Assembly: GCF_029094505.1 (NCBI RefSeq)
Contig: NZ_CP119108.1
Span: forward strand, 2,914,001 to 2,978,000
Reading direction: 5' to 3'
DNA length: 64,000 bases
Source of the DNA: Microbacterium horticulturae
GTDB taxonomy: Bacteria > Actinomycetota > Actinomycetes > Actinomycetales > Microbacteriaceae
Shown: in pieces, positions 50,274-57,751 of the stretch
Position numbering within the stretch: position 1 is the first letter of the stretch
How the letters are laid out: every line of letters starts with the position of its first letter
Program-made: the position numbers and the translations under genes
Notes under the pieces: generated by a model
Databases searched by the model: none
What the model was told of the DNA's origin: nothing
Seen by the model: the letters and a program-made list of their open reading frames with translations, nothing else

Positions 50274-51788
50274 TCAGCCCCGCGCGCGCAGCTCGCGCTT
50301 GAGCAGCTTGCCGCTCTGGTTGCGCGGCAGCTCGTCGATGAACTCGACCTGCTTGGGCACCTTGAACGGCGCGAGCATGCCCTTCACGTGCGCGATCAGC
50401 TCGTCGGGCGCGACCTCGACACCATCGCGGCGCACGACGAAGGCCGTGATCGCCTCGATCCAGCGCTCGTCGGGCATGCCGACCACCGCGACTTCGGCGA
50501 CCGCGTCGTGCGTGTAGAGAGCGTCTTCGACCTCGCGCGAAGCGACCAGGATGCCGCCCGTGTTGATCACGTCTTTGATCCGGTCGACCACGGTGATGAA
50601 GCCCTCGGCGTCGCGCGTGACGAGGTCGCCGGAGTGGAACCATCCGTCGCGGAACGCCTCGGCGGAGGCCTCCGGGTCGTTCCAATACCCGTCGCACAGC
50701 TGCGGCGAACGGTAGAGCACCTCGCCGGGTTCGCCGTCGGGCACATCCTGGCCCGCGGCATCCACCACCCGCGCCTCCACGAAGAAGACCGGTCGTCCGC
50801 ACGAGGCGGGTCGCTCTTCGTGCTCTTCGGGGCGCAGCACGGTGGCGAGAGGTGCGACCTCGGACTGCCCGAAGCAGTTGTAGAAGGCGAGGTCGGGGTA
50901 GCGTCCGCGCAGGCGCTGCAGCACCGTCACCGGCATGATGGACGCCCCGTACTGCGCCTTCGTCAACGACGACAGGTCGCGGGTCTCGAGGTCAGGGTGG
51001 TTCGCGAGTGGGACCCAGACCGTCGGCGCGAGGAACAACGACCCGATCCGCTCGGACTCGACCCGCTCGAGGATCTCCGGGACGACGGGGGCTCCCAGCA
51101 GCGTGACGCTGGCGCCGATCGACAGGTACGGCATCATGAACACGTGCATCGCCGCCGAGTGGTACAGCGGCATGCAGACGAGTGGCTTGTCGTCGGTGGC
51201 GAGGTCCAGCGCGATGACGCACGAGACGTACTCGCTCACCAGCGCGTGGTGGCTCATCATCGCGCCCTTGGGCTTCGAGGTCGTGCCCGAGGTGAACAGC
51301 AGCTGCACCAGCTCGCTCCCGTCGGCGGCGTCGACGAAGACCGGGACGGGTCCGTCGGTCGCCGCCTCGAGGAGCGACCCCTCGCCCCCGCGCAGCGGCA
51401 CGACGTCGTCGATGCCCAGCGCGGCGCAGACGGGGGCGGATGCCTCGGCCAGCGCCGGATCCACGAGCACCAGCCGCGCACCCGCGGTCTCGAGCAGGTA
51501 CTGCAGCTCGGCGCCGCGCAGCGCGTAGTTGATCGGCACATGCACGAGCCCGGCGCGGGCGCACGCGAGGAACGCGATGAGGTACGCGTCGGAGTTCGTT
51601 CCGTACGCAGCGACGCGGTCGCCGCTGGCCGCGCCTTTCGCCTGCAGCCAGGCCGCCGTTCGTGAGACGGCGTCATCGAGCTCGCGGTAGGTCCAGGCCC
51701 GGTCTTCGAAGGTCAGGGCGGTGCGGTCAGGAGTACGTGCGGCGCTGCGGCGGAGGACGCCGTCGACGCTGTCGGCGCGGGGGTTCAT
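50274..51788 (-). CDS. acyl-CoA synthetase (AMP-forming, FadD-like)
   Basis: Acid:CoA ligase of 504 residues, ANL superfamily, cytosolic or membrane-bound. Motif A3 LLFTSGTTSKPKGAMMSH (ATP loop), A5 YNCFGQSEVAP, A7 WFHSGDL and A8 ITVVDRIKDVINTGG are seen, and the C-terminal catalytic Lys lies in LPRNQSGKLLKRELR. All steps (adenylation and CoA transfer) should be intact. The substrate is a fatty or aromatic acid and cannot be fixed. ATG at 51788. It lies next to one copy of the 75-bp repeat. Confidence 0.92.
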   Translation of the reverse strand: MNPRADSVDGVLRRSAARTPDRTALTFEDRAWTYRELDDAVSRTAAWLQAKGAASGDRVAAYGTNSDAYLIAFLACARAGLVHVPINYALRGAELQYLLETAGARLVLVDPALAEASAPVCAALGIDDVVPLRGGEGSLLEAATDGPVPVFVDAADGSELVQLLFTSGTTSKPKGAMMSHHALVSEYVSCVIALDLATDDKPLVCMPLYHSAAMHVFMMPYLSIGASVTLLGAPVVPEILERVESERIGSLFLAPTVWVPLANHPDLETRDLSSLTKAQYGASIMPVTVLQRLRGRYPDLAFYNCFGQSEVAPLATVLRPEEHEERPASCGRPVFFVEARVVDAAGQDVPDGEPGEVLYRSPQLCDGYWNDPEASAEAFRDGWFHSGDLVTRDAEGFITVVDRIKDVINTGGILVASREVEDALYTHDAVAEVAVVGMPDERWIEAITAFVVRRDGVEVAPDELIAHVKGMLAPFKVPKQVEFIDELPRNQSGKLLKRELRARG

Positions 51789-51805
51789 GCCTGAAGCCTA
51801 CTGGC

Positions 51806-51880
51806 GGGCCGCGGCATCCACCCCGCCCCTTCGGTCGTCACGGATTACCGTCTCCGCGCGGAAAAACCGCAATCTGTGAC
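51806..51880 (+). repeat. 75-bp repeat, copy A (left flank of TetR/monooxygenase cassette)
   Basis: It begins GGGCCGCGGCATCCACCCCG and contains TCGTCACGGATTACCG and GCGCGGAAAA; about 66 of 75 bases match 54249-54323 in the same orientation. The second half is itself a dyad (GTCGTCACGGATT against AATCTGTGACGAC). Confidence 0.85.
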
Positions 51881-51894
51881 GACTGAGTGCGCGC

Positions 51895-52566
51895 TCAATC
51901 GTCAGAGCCCGGCACGCCCGCTGGGAACCCCTGGAGCCCGCCGCGCAGCGCCGCGAACGCCCGGGCGCGCATCTCCGCGCGCCCGCGACGGATCTGCGCC
52001 GTCGACATCTCCCGACGCACCGCGTCGAACGGCCACCAGTCGACGAGGTGCACAGTCTCGGCGAGCAGCCAGGCGGCGACCGCGGTGTCGCGCTCGCCCA
52101 CCGTCGGCGCGAGCGCGCCCGCGATCACATCGCCCACATCGACGTAGTGCGCATGGAAGCGCTGGGTGAGCGTGCGGCTGGCCAACACGAGCCGGGCGAA
52201 CCCCTGCCACGCGCCGTCGGGAGCGGCGAGTGCCCGGGCCGCTCCGCCGCTGCGCTCGCCCGCGATGCAATGCTCTTCGATCGCGGCCATGGCATCGGTG
52301 AGGGATGCCGCGGGCTCGAGGCTCGCGCGGATGTCGCGCAGCTGCTGGTCGAACTCATCGAAGACCAGGTCTTCTTTGAGGGCGAAGTGGTTGGTCACGG
52401 TCATCTTCGAGACGCCTGCGGCCGCGGCGATGTCGGCGATGGACGTGCCGTCGAATCCCCGCTCAGAGAAGAGGACGGTCGCTGCGTCGGAGATCCGTTT
52501 GCGCCGGAGCTGTTTGGCAGGCGAGGGCTCCCCCGCTGCCCGCGGCGAATCGGTGCTTGACGCCAT
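51895..52566 (-). CDS. TetR family transcriptional regulator
   Basis: 223-residue repressor. The N-terminal HTH is complete (KRISDAATVLFSERGFDGTS, then IADIAAAAGVSKMTVTNHFA); the C-terminal ligand domain of about 150 residues is helical. It is divergent from the flavin monooxygenase gene with 67 bp between, where two overlapping palindromes (52585-52606) form the likely operator. It probably represses itself and the monooxygenase until the latter's substrate appears. Confidence 0.94.
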   Translation of the reverse strand: MASSTDSPRAAGEPSPAKQLRRKRISDAATVLFSERGFDGTSIADIAAAAGVSKMTVTNHFALKEDLVFDEFDQQLRDIRASLEPAASLTDAMAAIEEHCIAGERSGGAARALAAPDGAWQGFARLVLASRTLTQRFHAHYVDVGDVIAGALAPTVGERDTAVAAWLLAETVHLVDWWPFDAVRREMSTAQIRRGRAEMRARAFAALRGGLQGFPAGVPGSDD

Positions 52567-52584
52567 GGCGAAAGCGTATCAGAC

Positions 52585-52606
52585 TTAGGTTCCACCTAAT
52601 TTAGGT
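52585..52606. promoter_or_regulatory. TetR operator, two overlapping palindromes
   Basis: TTAGGTTCCACCTAA (52585-52599) and ACCTAATTTAGGT (52594-52606) are each perfect and share the arm ACCTAA, giving three TTAGGT half-sites in alternating orientation. They fill the centre of the divergent promoter region. Confidence 0.8.
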
Positions 52607-52633
52607 CGCACATAATTCAGAAGGGTTCTCATC

Positions 52634-54148
52634 ATGAACGATGTGGTCATCGTCGGAGGTGGGCCGGTCGGGCTCATGCTCGCCCACGAGCTGTCGCTTG
52701 CCGGTGTGCAGCCGATCGTGCTCGAGCGGGCCGGCGCCATCGATCCGACGATCAAGGCGGGTTCCCTGAACGGGCGCGCCGCCGACACGCTGCGTCGCCG
52801 CGGCGTTGCGCTCGACGCCGGCGCTTTCGGCGCACCGAGTCGCGGCACGCCTGCGGGCGCGGGCGCAGGTTCGCCCGGTGAGCGGCGATCCGGCTCGACC
52901 GGGGCTCGGGCCGCGTCCGCGCAGGCCGCGCACCCGCAGGCCGCGCGCCCGCGCTTCGTGGGCCATGTGGCCGGCATGCTCATCGGACCGGACCTGCCCC
53001 GCCCAGAGCGCCTTACCCACTCAACCCCGCCGGCGATGATCAGCCAGCAACAGATCCAGCAACTGCTCGAGCAGCGGCTGGCCGAACGCGGCGTCGAGGT
53101 GCGCCGCGGCATCCACGTGACCGGCGTCAGCCAGAACGACCAGAGTGTGCGCGTGCTCACCGACGCCGGTGACGTCGAAGCCGACTGGGTCGTCGGCGCC
53201 GACGGAGGCCGCAGCGCCGTGCGCAAGAGCGCGGGGTTCGCCTTCCCCGGACTCGACGGCATCATGACCGGTTACCAGATGCTCGTGGCCGGCGACGGAC
53301 TCGACGACATCCCGATCGGCTGGACGGTGTCGCCGACCGGGGTGTTCCGCCGCATCCCGAACAACCTGATCCTCACCGCGGAGTTCGACGGCGCGCCCGT
53401 CGATCGCGACGCCGAGATCACCGCAGACGAGCTGACCGGGTCGCTGCGCCGCGTCACCGGTGTCGACGCGACGGTCACTGCCGTGATGTCGGCCACCCGC
53501 TTCACTGACAACACGCGCATCGCCGGCAGCTATCGCCGCGGACGCGTGCTGCTGGCGGGCGACGCGGCTCACGTGCACCCCCCGTTCGGCGGGCAGGGGC
53601 TCTCGCTGGGGATGCTCGACGCCGTTGCACTCGGCTGGCGCCTGGCCGGAGTCGTGGCAGGCCGACTGCCGGAGGCGGTGTTCGACGACTACGCGCGTGA
53701 GCGCCGCCCCGAGGCCGAGCGCATCATCGAGTACAGCCGCGCGCAGGTAGGGCTCATGCGCACTGACGAACGCTCGCGGGCAGCGGCACGGCTCTTCCGC
53801 ACGCTCATGGACACGCCCGACGGGGCCACCGAGATGGTTCGGGTGATCAGCGGCGACGTGGTCAGCTACGCGAATGACGACGGACCGGCCGGCACGCTCG
53901 CCGATGATTGGCCCGGCGCCGAGGGCGGCTCGCTGTTCGATGCGTCCGCGGACGGGCAGGTCGTCGTGGCGGTTCGACCCGGCGTGGCTCTCGACATCGA
54001 CGTGTGCACGTTCGTGACCGATGCCGCTCCCGCCGCCGTCACGGTGGTCCGTCCCGACGGCGTGATCGCCTGGGCCGGCGAGGCGTCTGACACGGCCGGG
54101 CTGCACGACGCGCTCGCCGCTCTCGGCGTGCCGGTCCCGGTGCACTGA
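52634..54148 (+). CDS. FAD-dependent monooxygenase (PheA/TfdB family)
   Basis: Group A flavoprotein hydroxylase of 504 residues, cytosolic, NAD(P)H-dependent. FAD loop VVIVGGGPVGLMLAHELSLA at residue 4, DG motif GADGGRSAVRKSAG near residue 185, and GD motif RVLLAGDAAHVHPPFGGQGL near residue 307. It carries a Gly/Ala/Arg-rich insertion at residues 68-108 and a thioredoxin-like C-terminal domain of about 90 residues, as in related enzymes that act on phenols, polyketides or rifamycins. ATG with AGAAGGG in front. The divergent TetR gene points to substrate induction. Confidence 0.9.
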   Translation: MNDVVIVGGGPVGLMLAHELSLAGVQPIVLERAGAIDPTIKAGSLNGRAADTLRRRGVALDAGAFGAPSRGTPAGAGAGSPGERRSGSTGARAASAQAAHPQAARPRFVGHVAGMLIGPDLPRPERLTHSTPPAMISQQQIQQLLEQRLAERGVEVRRGIHVTGVSQNDQSVRVLTDAGDVEADWVVGADGGRSAVRKSAGFAFPGLDGIMTGYQMLVAGDGLDDIPIGWTVSPTGVFRRIPNNLILTAEFDGAPVDRDAEITADELTGSLRRVTGVDATVTAVMSATRFTDNTRIAGSYRRGRVLLAGDAAHVHPPFGGQGLSLGMLDAVALGWRLAGVVAGRLPEAVFDDYARERRPEAERIIEYSRAQVGLMRTDERSRAAARLFRTLMDTPDGATEMVRVISGDVVSYANDDGPAGTLADDWPGAEGGSLFDASADGQVVVAVRPGVALDIDVCTFVTDAAPAAVTVVRPDGVIAWAGEASDTAGLHDALAALGVPVPVH

Positions 54149-54248
54149 GTGCACGCCGGAGGCATGCCTCCGGCCGCGGGCACCGCGCCCTAGACGCCGG
54201 AGAGTGGATGCCGCGGCCCGCAGCATCCACTCGTCCCGTAGTGTGCGC

Positions 54249-54323
54249 GGGCCGCGGCATCCACCCCGCTCATTCCGTCGTCACGGATTACCGATTCTGC
54301 GCGGAAAAGCCGTCATCTGTGAC
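54249..54323 (+). repeat. 75-bp repeat, copy B (right flank of TetR/monooxygenase cassette)
   Basis: Direct repeat of 51806-51880, 2.4 kb away. A neighbouring hairpin at 54206-54238 (GTGGATGCCGCGGC with GCAGCATCCAC) ends the monooxygenase message. Confidence 0.85.
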
Positions 54324-54331
54324 CGGCGCCG

Positions 54332-55174
54332 TTACCCCACGACCGGCGCGAAGCGCGCGGCGAGCCAGTCCGCGACGCCGTCGGCGTCGTTCGCGCCGAT
54401 CACGTGCGTCGCGATCGCCCGCAGCTCGGGCACCGCGTTCGCGACCGCGCAGGTCTCGTCGGCAACCTCGAACAGCGGCACGTCGTTGTGGTTGTCGCCG
54501 AAGGCGACGATGCGCTCCACGCTCAGCGAACCCGCGAGCCGCCGCACGGCGCGCGCTTTGGTTCCGGTGTCCGCGTGGATCTCGAGCCAGTGCTCGTTCA
54601 TGTATCCGTCGAGGGAGAGAAAGTGCGCGCACCCGGCGAGCGCCTCGGCCAGGTCGGTGCGCAGCGCTTCGAGCCGCTCACGCGTGTCGATCAGCGTGAT
54701 GTAGAAGATGGATGCCGCATCCACATCGTTCCACGAGCGCAGCGGCGCCAGCCTCGGGTCGCCCTCGCGGTGCGCGACGTACCAACGAACCCCGCTCGAG
54801 CTCGACTCCGCATGCCAGCGCACACGGTCGCGCCCGCCCTCCATCGCATAGACGATCGGCTCGATGCCGACGTCGCGTGCGGCATCCAAGATCGTCGTGA
54901 CGACCTCGGGCGGCATGCCCTCGACGTGCAGCGGCGCGCCGTCGTGCGGATCGGCGATCACCGTGCCGCCGTAGGTCACGAGCGGCAGGGCGAGGTCGAG
55001 CGCGGCCGTCACGCGGCGTGACGAAAGGTACGACCGGGCCGTCGCGTAGGTGAACGGCACGCCGTCGGCGACCAGCCTGTTCAGGACCTCGACGGTCCGC
55101 GCACTCAGCGTCGCGTCGCTGCGCAGCAGCGTGAAGTCGAGGTCGCTGACGTACAGGGCGGCCGCGGCATCCAC
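54332..55174 (-). CDS. HAD-superfamily Cof-type phosphatase
   Basis: Haloacid-dehalogenase phosphatase of 280 residues, subclass IIB (Cof-like), acting on sugar phosphates or phosphorylated cofactors. Motif I is VSDLDFTLLRSD (nucleophile and acid Asp), motif II YATARS, motif III Lys in DTGTKARAVRRLA, motif IV VAFGDNHNDVPLFEVA. The start is GTG at 55174, lying inside a GTGGATGCCGCGG motif copy, with GGAGG immediately upstream. It begins 6 bp after glyS, so the two share a transcript. Confidence 0.9.
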   Translation of the reverse strand: MDAAAALYVSDLDFTLLRSDATLSARTVEVLNRLVADGVPFTYATARSYLSSRRVTAALDLALPLVTYGGTVIADPHDGAPLHVEGMPPEVVTTILDAARDVGIEPIVYAMEGGRDRVRWHAESSSSGVRWYVAHREGDPRLAPLRSWNDVDAASIFYITLIDTRERLEALRTDLAEALAGCAHFLSLDGYMNEHWLEIHADTGTKARAVRRLAGSLSVERIVAFGDNHNDVPLFEVADETCAVANAVPELRAIATHVIGANDADGVADWLAARFAPVVG

Positions 55175-55180
55175 CCTCCG

Positions 55181-56569
55181 CTACGCGCCCTTCAGCCGCT
55201 CGGCCAGGTACTGCTCGACGTTCGCGAGCGGCACGCGCTCCTGCGCCATGGTGTCGCGGTCGCGCACGGTCACCGCGTCGTCGTCGAGCGAGTCGAAGTC
55301 GACCGTGACGCACAGCGGGGTGCCGATCTCGTCTTGGCGGCGGTAGCGGCGGCCGATGGCGCCGGCGTCGTCGAAGTCGGTGTTCCAGCCGCGGGCGCGC
55401 AGGGTGTCGGCGAGCTGACGGGCCAGCGGCGAGAGCTTCTCGTTGCGCGAGAGCGGCAGCACCGCGACCTTGACCGGCGCCAGGCGCGGGTCAAGACCCA
55501 GGACCGTGCGGGTGTCGGTGCCGCCCTTGGCGTTGGGGGCCTCTTCTTCACGGTACGCGTCGACGAGGAAGGCCATCATCGCGCGGGTGAGGCCGAACGA
55601 CGGCTCGATGACGTACGGGATGTACTTCTGGCCCGACGCCTGGTCGAAGTAGCTGAGCGACTGACCCGACGCCTCCGTGTGGTTAGTGAGGTCGAAGTCG
55701 GTGCGGTTGGCGACGCCCATGAGCTCGCCCCACTCCTTGCCGGCGAAGCCGAAGCGGTACTCGATGTCGATGGTGCCGTCGGAGTAGTGCGCCCGGTCTT
55801 CCTTCGGCACGTCGAGGCGCTGCATGTTGTCGGGGTTCAGACCCAGGTCGGTGAACCAGCCCCAGCACTCCTCGACCCAGTGCTCGAACCACTCCTGCGC
55901 ATCGGCCGGCGGCACGAAGTACTCGATCTCCATCTGCTCGAACTCGCGGGTGCGGAAGATGAAGTTGCCCGGCGTGATCTCGTTGCGGAACGCCTTGCCG
56001 ACCTGGCCGACGCCGAACGGCGGCTTCTTGCGCGAGGCCTGCACGACGTTCGCGAAGTTGATGAAGATACCCTGCGCGGTCTCGGGGCGCAGGTAGTTCA
56101 GGCCCGACTCGTCTTCGACGACGCCGAGGTACGTCTTCATGAGGCCCGAGAACTCGCGCGGCTCGGTGTACTTGCCCTTCGTGCCGCAGTTCGGGCAGGG
56201 GATGTCGGCCAGGCCGTTCTCGGCCTTGCGGCCCTTGCGCGCTTCGAAGTCTTCGATCAGCGTGTCGGCGCGGAAGCGCTTGTGGCACTGCAGGCACTCG
56301 ACGAGCGGGTCGGTGAACGTCGCGAGGTGGCCCGAGGCCTCCCACACACGCTTGGGCAGGACCACCGACGAGTCGAGACCCACCATGTCACCGCGGCCGC
56401 GCACGAACGTCTGCCACCACTGCCGACGGATGTTCTCCTTGAGCTCCGTACCCAGGGGGCCGTAGTCCCATGCCGAGCGCGAGCCGCCGTAGATCTCACC
56501 GGCCTGGAACACGAACCCGCGGTGGCGGGCGAGGGCGATGACTTTGTCGAGACGGGAAGGCTCGGCCAT
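55181..56569 (-). CDS. glyS: glycine--tRNA ligase (alpha2, eukaryotic/archaeal type)
   Basis: Class II aminoacyl-tRNA synthetase of 462 residues. ATG at 56569 is preferred over ATG at 56626, since family members begin with [20 protein letters not shown]. Motif 1 region is [18 protein letters not shown]; motif 2 is [20 protein letters not shown]; motif 3 is [14 protein letters not shown] zinc site is suggested by CLQC and CPNC. The C-terminal anticodon-binding domain runs from about residue 370 ([20 protein letters not shown]). Essential for translation. Confidence 0.97.
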   Translation of the reverse strand: MAEPSRLDKVIALARHRGFVFQAGEIYGGSRSAWDYGPLGTELKENIRRQWWQTFVRGRGDMVGLDSSVVLPKRVWEASGHLATFTDPLVECLQCHKRFRADTLIEDFEARKGRKAENGLADIPCPNCGTKGKYTEPREFSGLMKTYLGVVEDESGLNYLRPETAQGIFINFANVVQASRKKPPFGVGQVGKAFRNEITPGNFIFRTREFEQMEIEYFVPPADAQEWFEHWVEECWGWFTDLGLNPDNMQRLDVPKEDRAHYSDGTIDIEYRFGFAGKEWGELMGVANRTDFDLTNHTEASGQSLSYFDQASGQKYIPYVIEPSFGLTRAMMAFLVDAYREEEAPNAKGGTDTRTVLGLDPRLAPVKVAVLPLSRNEKLSPLARQLADTLRARGWNTDFDDAGAIGRRYRRQDEIGTPLCVTVDFDSLDDDAVTVRDRDTMAQERVPLANVEQYLAERLKGA

Positions 56570-56603
56570 GGTGGCTCCAATGGTCGCAAGGGGAGAAAGA
56601 GAA

Positions 56604-56630
56604 GAGGATGCCGCATGCAGCGGCATCCTC
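56604..56630. terminator. hairpin between DUF4870 gene and glyS
   Basis: GAGGATGCCGC (56604-56614), 5-nt loop, GCGGCATCCTC (56620-56630): an 11-bp perfect stem built from the genome-wide motif, placed to end the DUF4870 message upstream of glyS. Confidence 0.65.
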
Positions 56631-56666
56631 GATTCTATCGACGGGGGCTGGGAGACCCCGTCGCGC

Positions 56667-57077
56667 TCACTTGATGAACGGGATCGACAGCGGGTACATG
56701 TAGAACTGCCCCTGGTTGGCCTTCACCGCGGCGATGATCGAGAAGATGATGCGCACGATGTAGACCGCGGCAAGGATGATGAAGCCGATGATGAAGACGG
56801 CAGTGATCCATCCCACGATCTCGGCGATCAGCAGCGTGAGCTGAAAGTTCAGCGCCGTCTTCGCGTGACCGTTGATGAACGGCCCTCGGTCTTTGAGCAC
56901 CAGGTAGCCGATCAGCGCCGGGATGAACTCGAAGAAGATGCCGCCGATGTGGATGAGCGTCGCCCAGAGCTTCTCATCGGCGGGGTTCATGGGCTGCGGC
57001 GCCTGGCCGTAGGGACCCTGCGGCGGCTGCTGCGGAGGCACCGGGGGCTGCTGCGGAGGAATCGGCGGAGTCGTCAT
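56667..57077 (-). CDS. DUF4870 domain membrane protein
   Basis: 136-residue protein: a Pro/Gln-rich, disordered N-terminus ([20 protein letters not shown]) and three hydrophobic segments in a Tic20-like DUF4870 domain ([60 protein letters not shown]). [18 protein letters not shown] is the conserved loop. Function unknown. ATG at 57077. It is the last native gene before the defence island. Confidence 0.9.
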   Translation of the reverse strand: MTTPPIPPQQPPVPPQQPPQGPYGQAPQPMNPADEKLWATLIHIGGIFFEFIPALIGYLVLKDRGPFINGHAKTALNFQLTLLIAEIVGWITAVFIIGFIILAAVYIVRIIFSIIAAVKANQGQFYMYPLSIPFIK

Positions 57078-57175
57078 GGCGCCTTATCTTAGGGTTTCCT
57101 GTGCGCGGGCGCCAGGGTGGGGGTTCCGCTCGGGGTCACAGCCGCTCTTCGCGCAGGTCGTCGATGATGTCTGCG

Positions 57176-57439
57176 TCAGCTCGCGCGTCGGCCGCTCGCG
57201 CTGAAATGCGCGAGCGTGAGCCCGTCGAGCAGTGAGCCCGGCTCGACATCGAGGGCGGTCGCGATGCGGATGAGCGTGTGGATGCTAGGGGTCGCCCGCC
57301 CACCCTCGTAGCTGCGGATGTTCGACGAGTCGATGCCCGTGGCCGCAGCCAGCTGGTCCTGGGTCATCTTGCGGCGCGTTCGAGCCCCGACGATCTGGGC
57401 GCCGATGTGTTCGGCGGCGGCAGAGGCGACTCGGGGCAC
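57176..57439 (-). CDS. XRE family regulator (possible R-M controller)
   Basis: 87-residue helix-turn-helix protein: TRRKMTQDQLAAATGIDSSN, then IRSYEGGRATPSIHTLIRIATALDV, the Cro/C1 fold. GTG start at 57439. It stands divergent to a truncated adenine methyltransferase gene with 93 bp between; small XRE proteins next to methyltransferases are often controller (C) proteins of restriction-modification systems. It is therefore likely the surviving regulator of a broken system, or it now controls its own gene only. Confidence 0.8.
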   Translation of the reverse strand: MPRVASAAAEHIGAQIVGARTRRKMTQDQLAAATGIDSSNIRSYEGGRATPSIHTLIRIATALDVEPGSLLDGLTLAHFSASGRRAS

Positions 57440-57461
57440 TCATCAAGGGTCTTTGCCACCG

Positions 57462-57500
57462 GTACATCGCACCAGGGTGCATGTCCCCGGGTACTAGTAC
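57462..57500. promoter_or_regulatory. candidate controller-protein operator region
   Basis: GTACATCGCACC (57462-57473) and GGTGCATGTCC (57476-57486) form an imperfect dyad, and GTACTAGTAC (57491-57500) is a perfect 10-bp palindrome overlapping a possible -10 TACACT. Both lie in the XRE/methyltransferase divergent region. Confidence 0.45.
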
Positions 57501-57532
57501 ACTCCACAGCAGCGCGTGGAGAGGAACGACGG

Positions 57533-57748
57533 GTGCCCAAAGAACAGCTCGTGAAGTCGCGCCAGCGCGTGGCAGACCACGGTGAGGTCTTCACTCCGCG
57601 CTGGCTTGTCGACGACATGCTCGATTTGGTCAAGTCCGAGACGGAACGCATCGATTCGCGGTTCCTCGAGCCGGCGTTTATGCGCAAGTCGGATGTCTCA
57701 CGAGACAGTGAATCGAGCGCGCCAAGGCAGTTCTATCTGGCCGCGTAG
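57533..57748 (+). pseudogene. truncated N6-adenine DNA methyltransferase (first 48 codons)
   Basis: The reading frame from GTG at 57533 (GAGAGGAAC upstream) begins KEQLVKSRQRVADHGEVFTP and continues RWLVDDMLDLVKSETERIDS, then RFLEPA, the usual N-terminus of adenine-specific methyltransferases of type II or Eco57I-like systems, up to the first residues of the SAM motif (FLEPACGxGxF). Exactly there the sequence turns into FMRKSDVSRDSESSAPRQFY and stops at 57748. No downstream methyltransferase remains; the convergent OLD-family gene ends 4 bp on. The gene is cut by a deletion or by arrival of the neighbouring cluster. The product cannot be active. Confidence 0.8.
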
Positions 57749-57751
57749 CGG

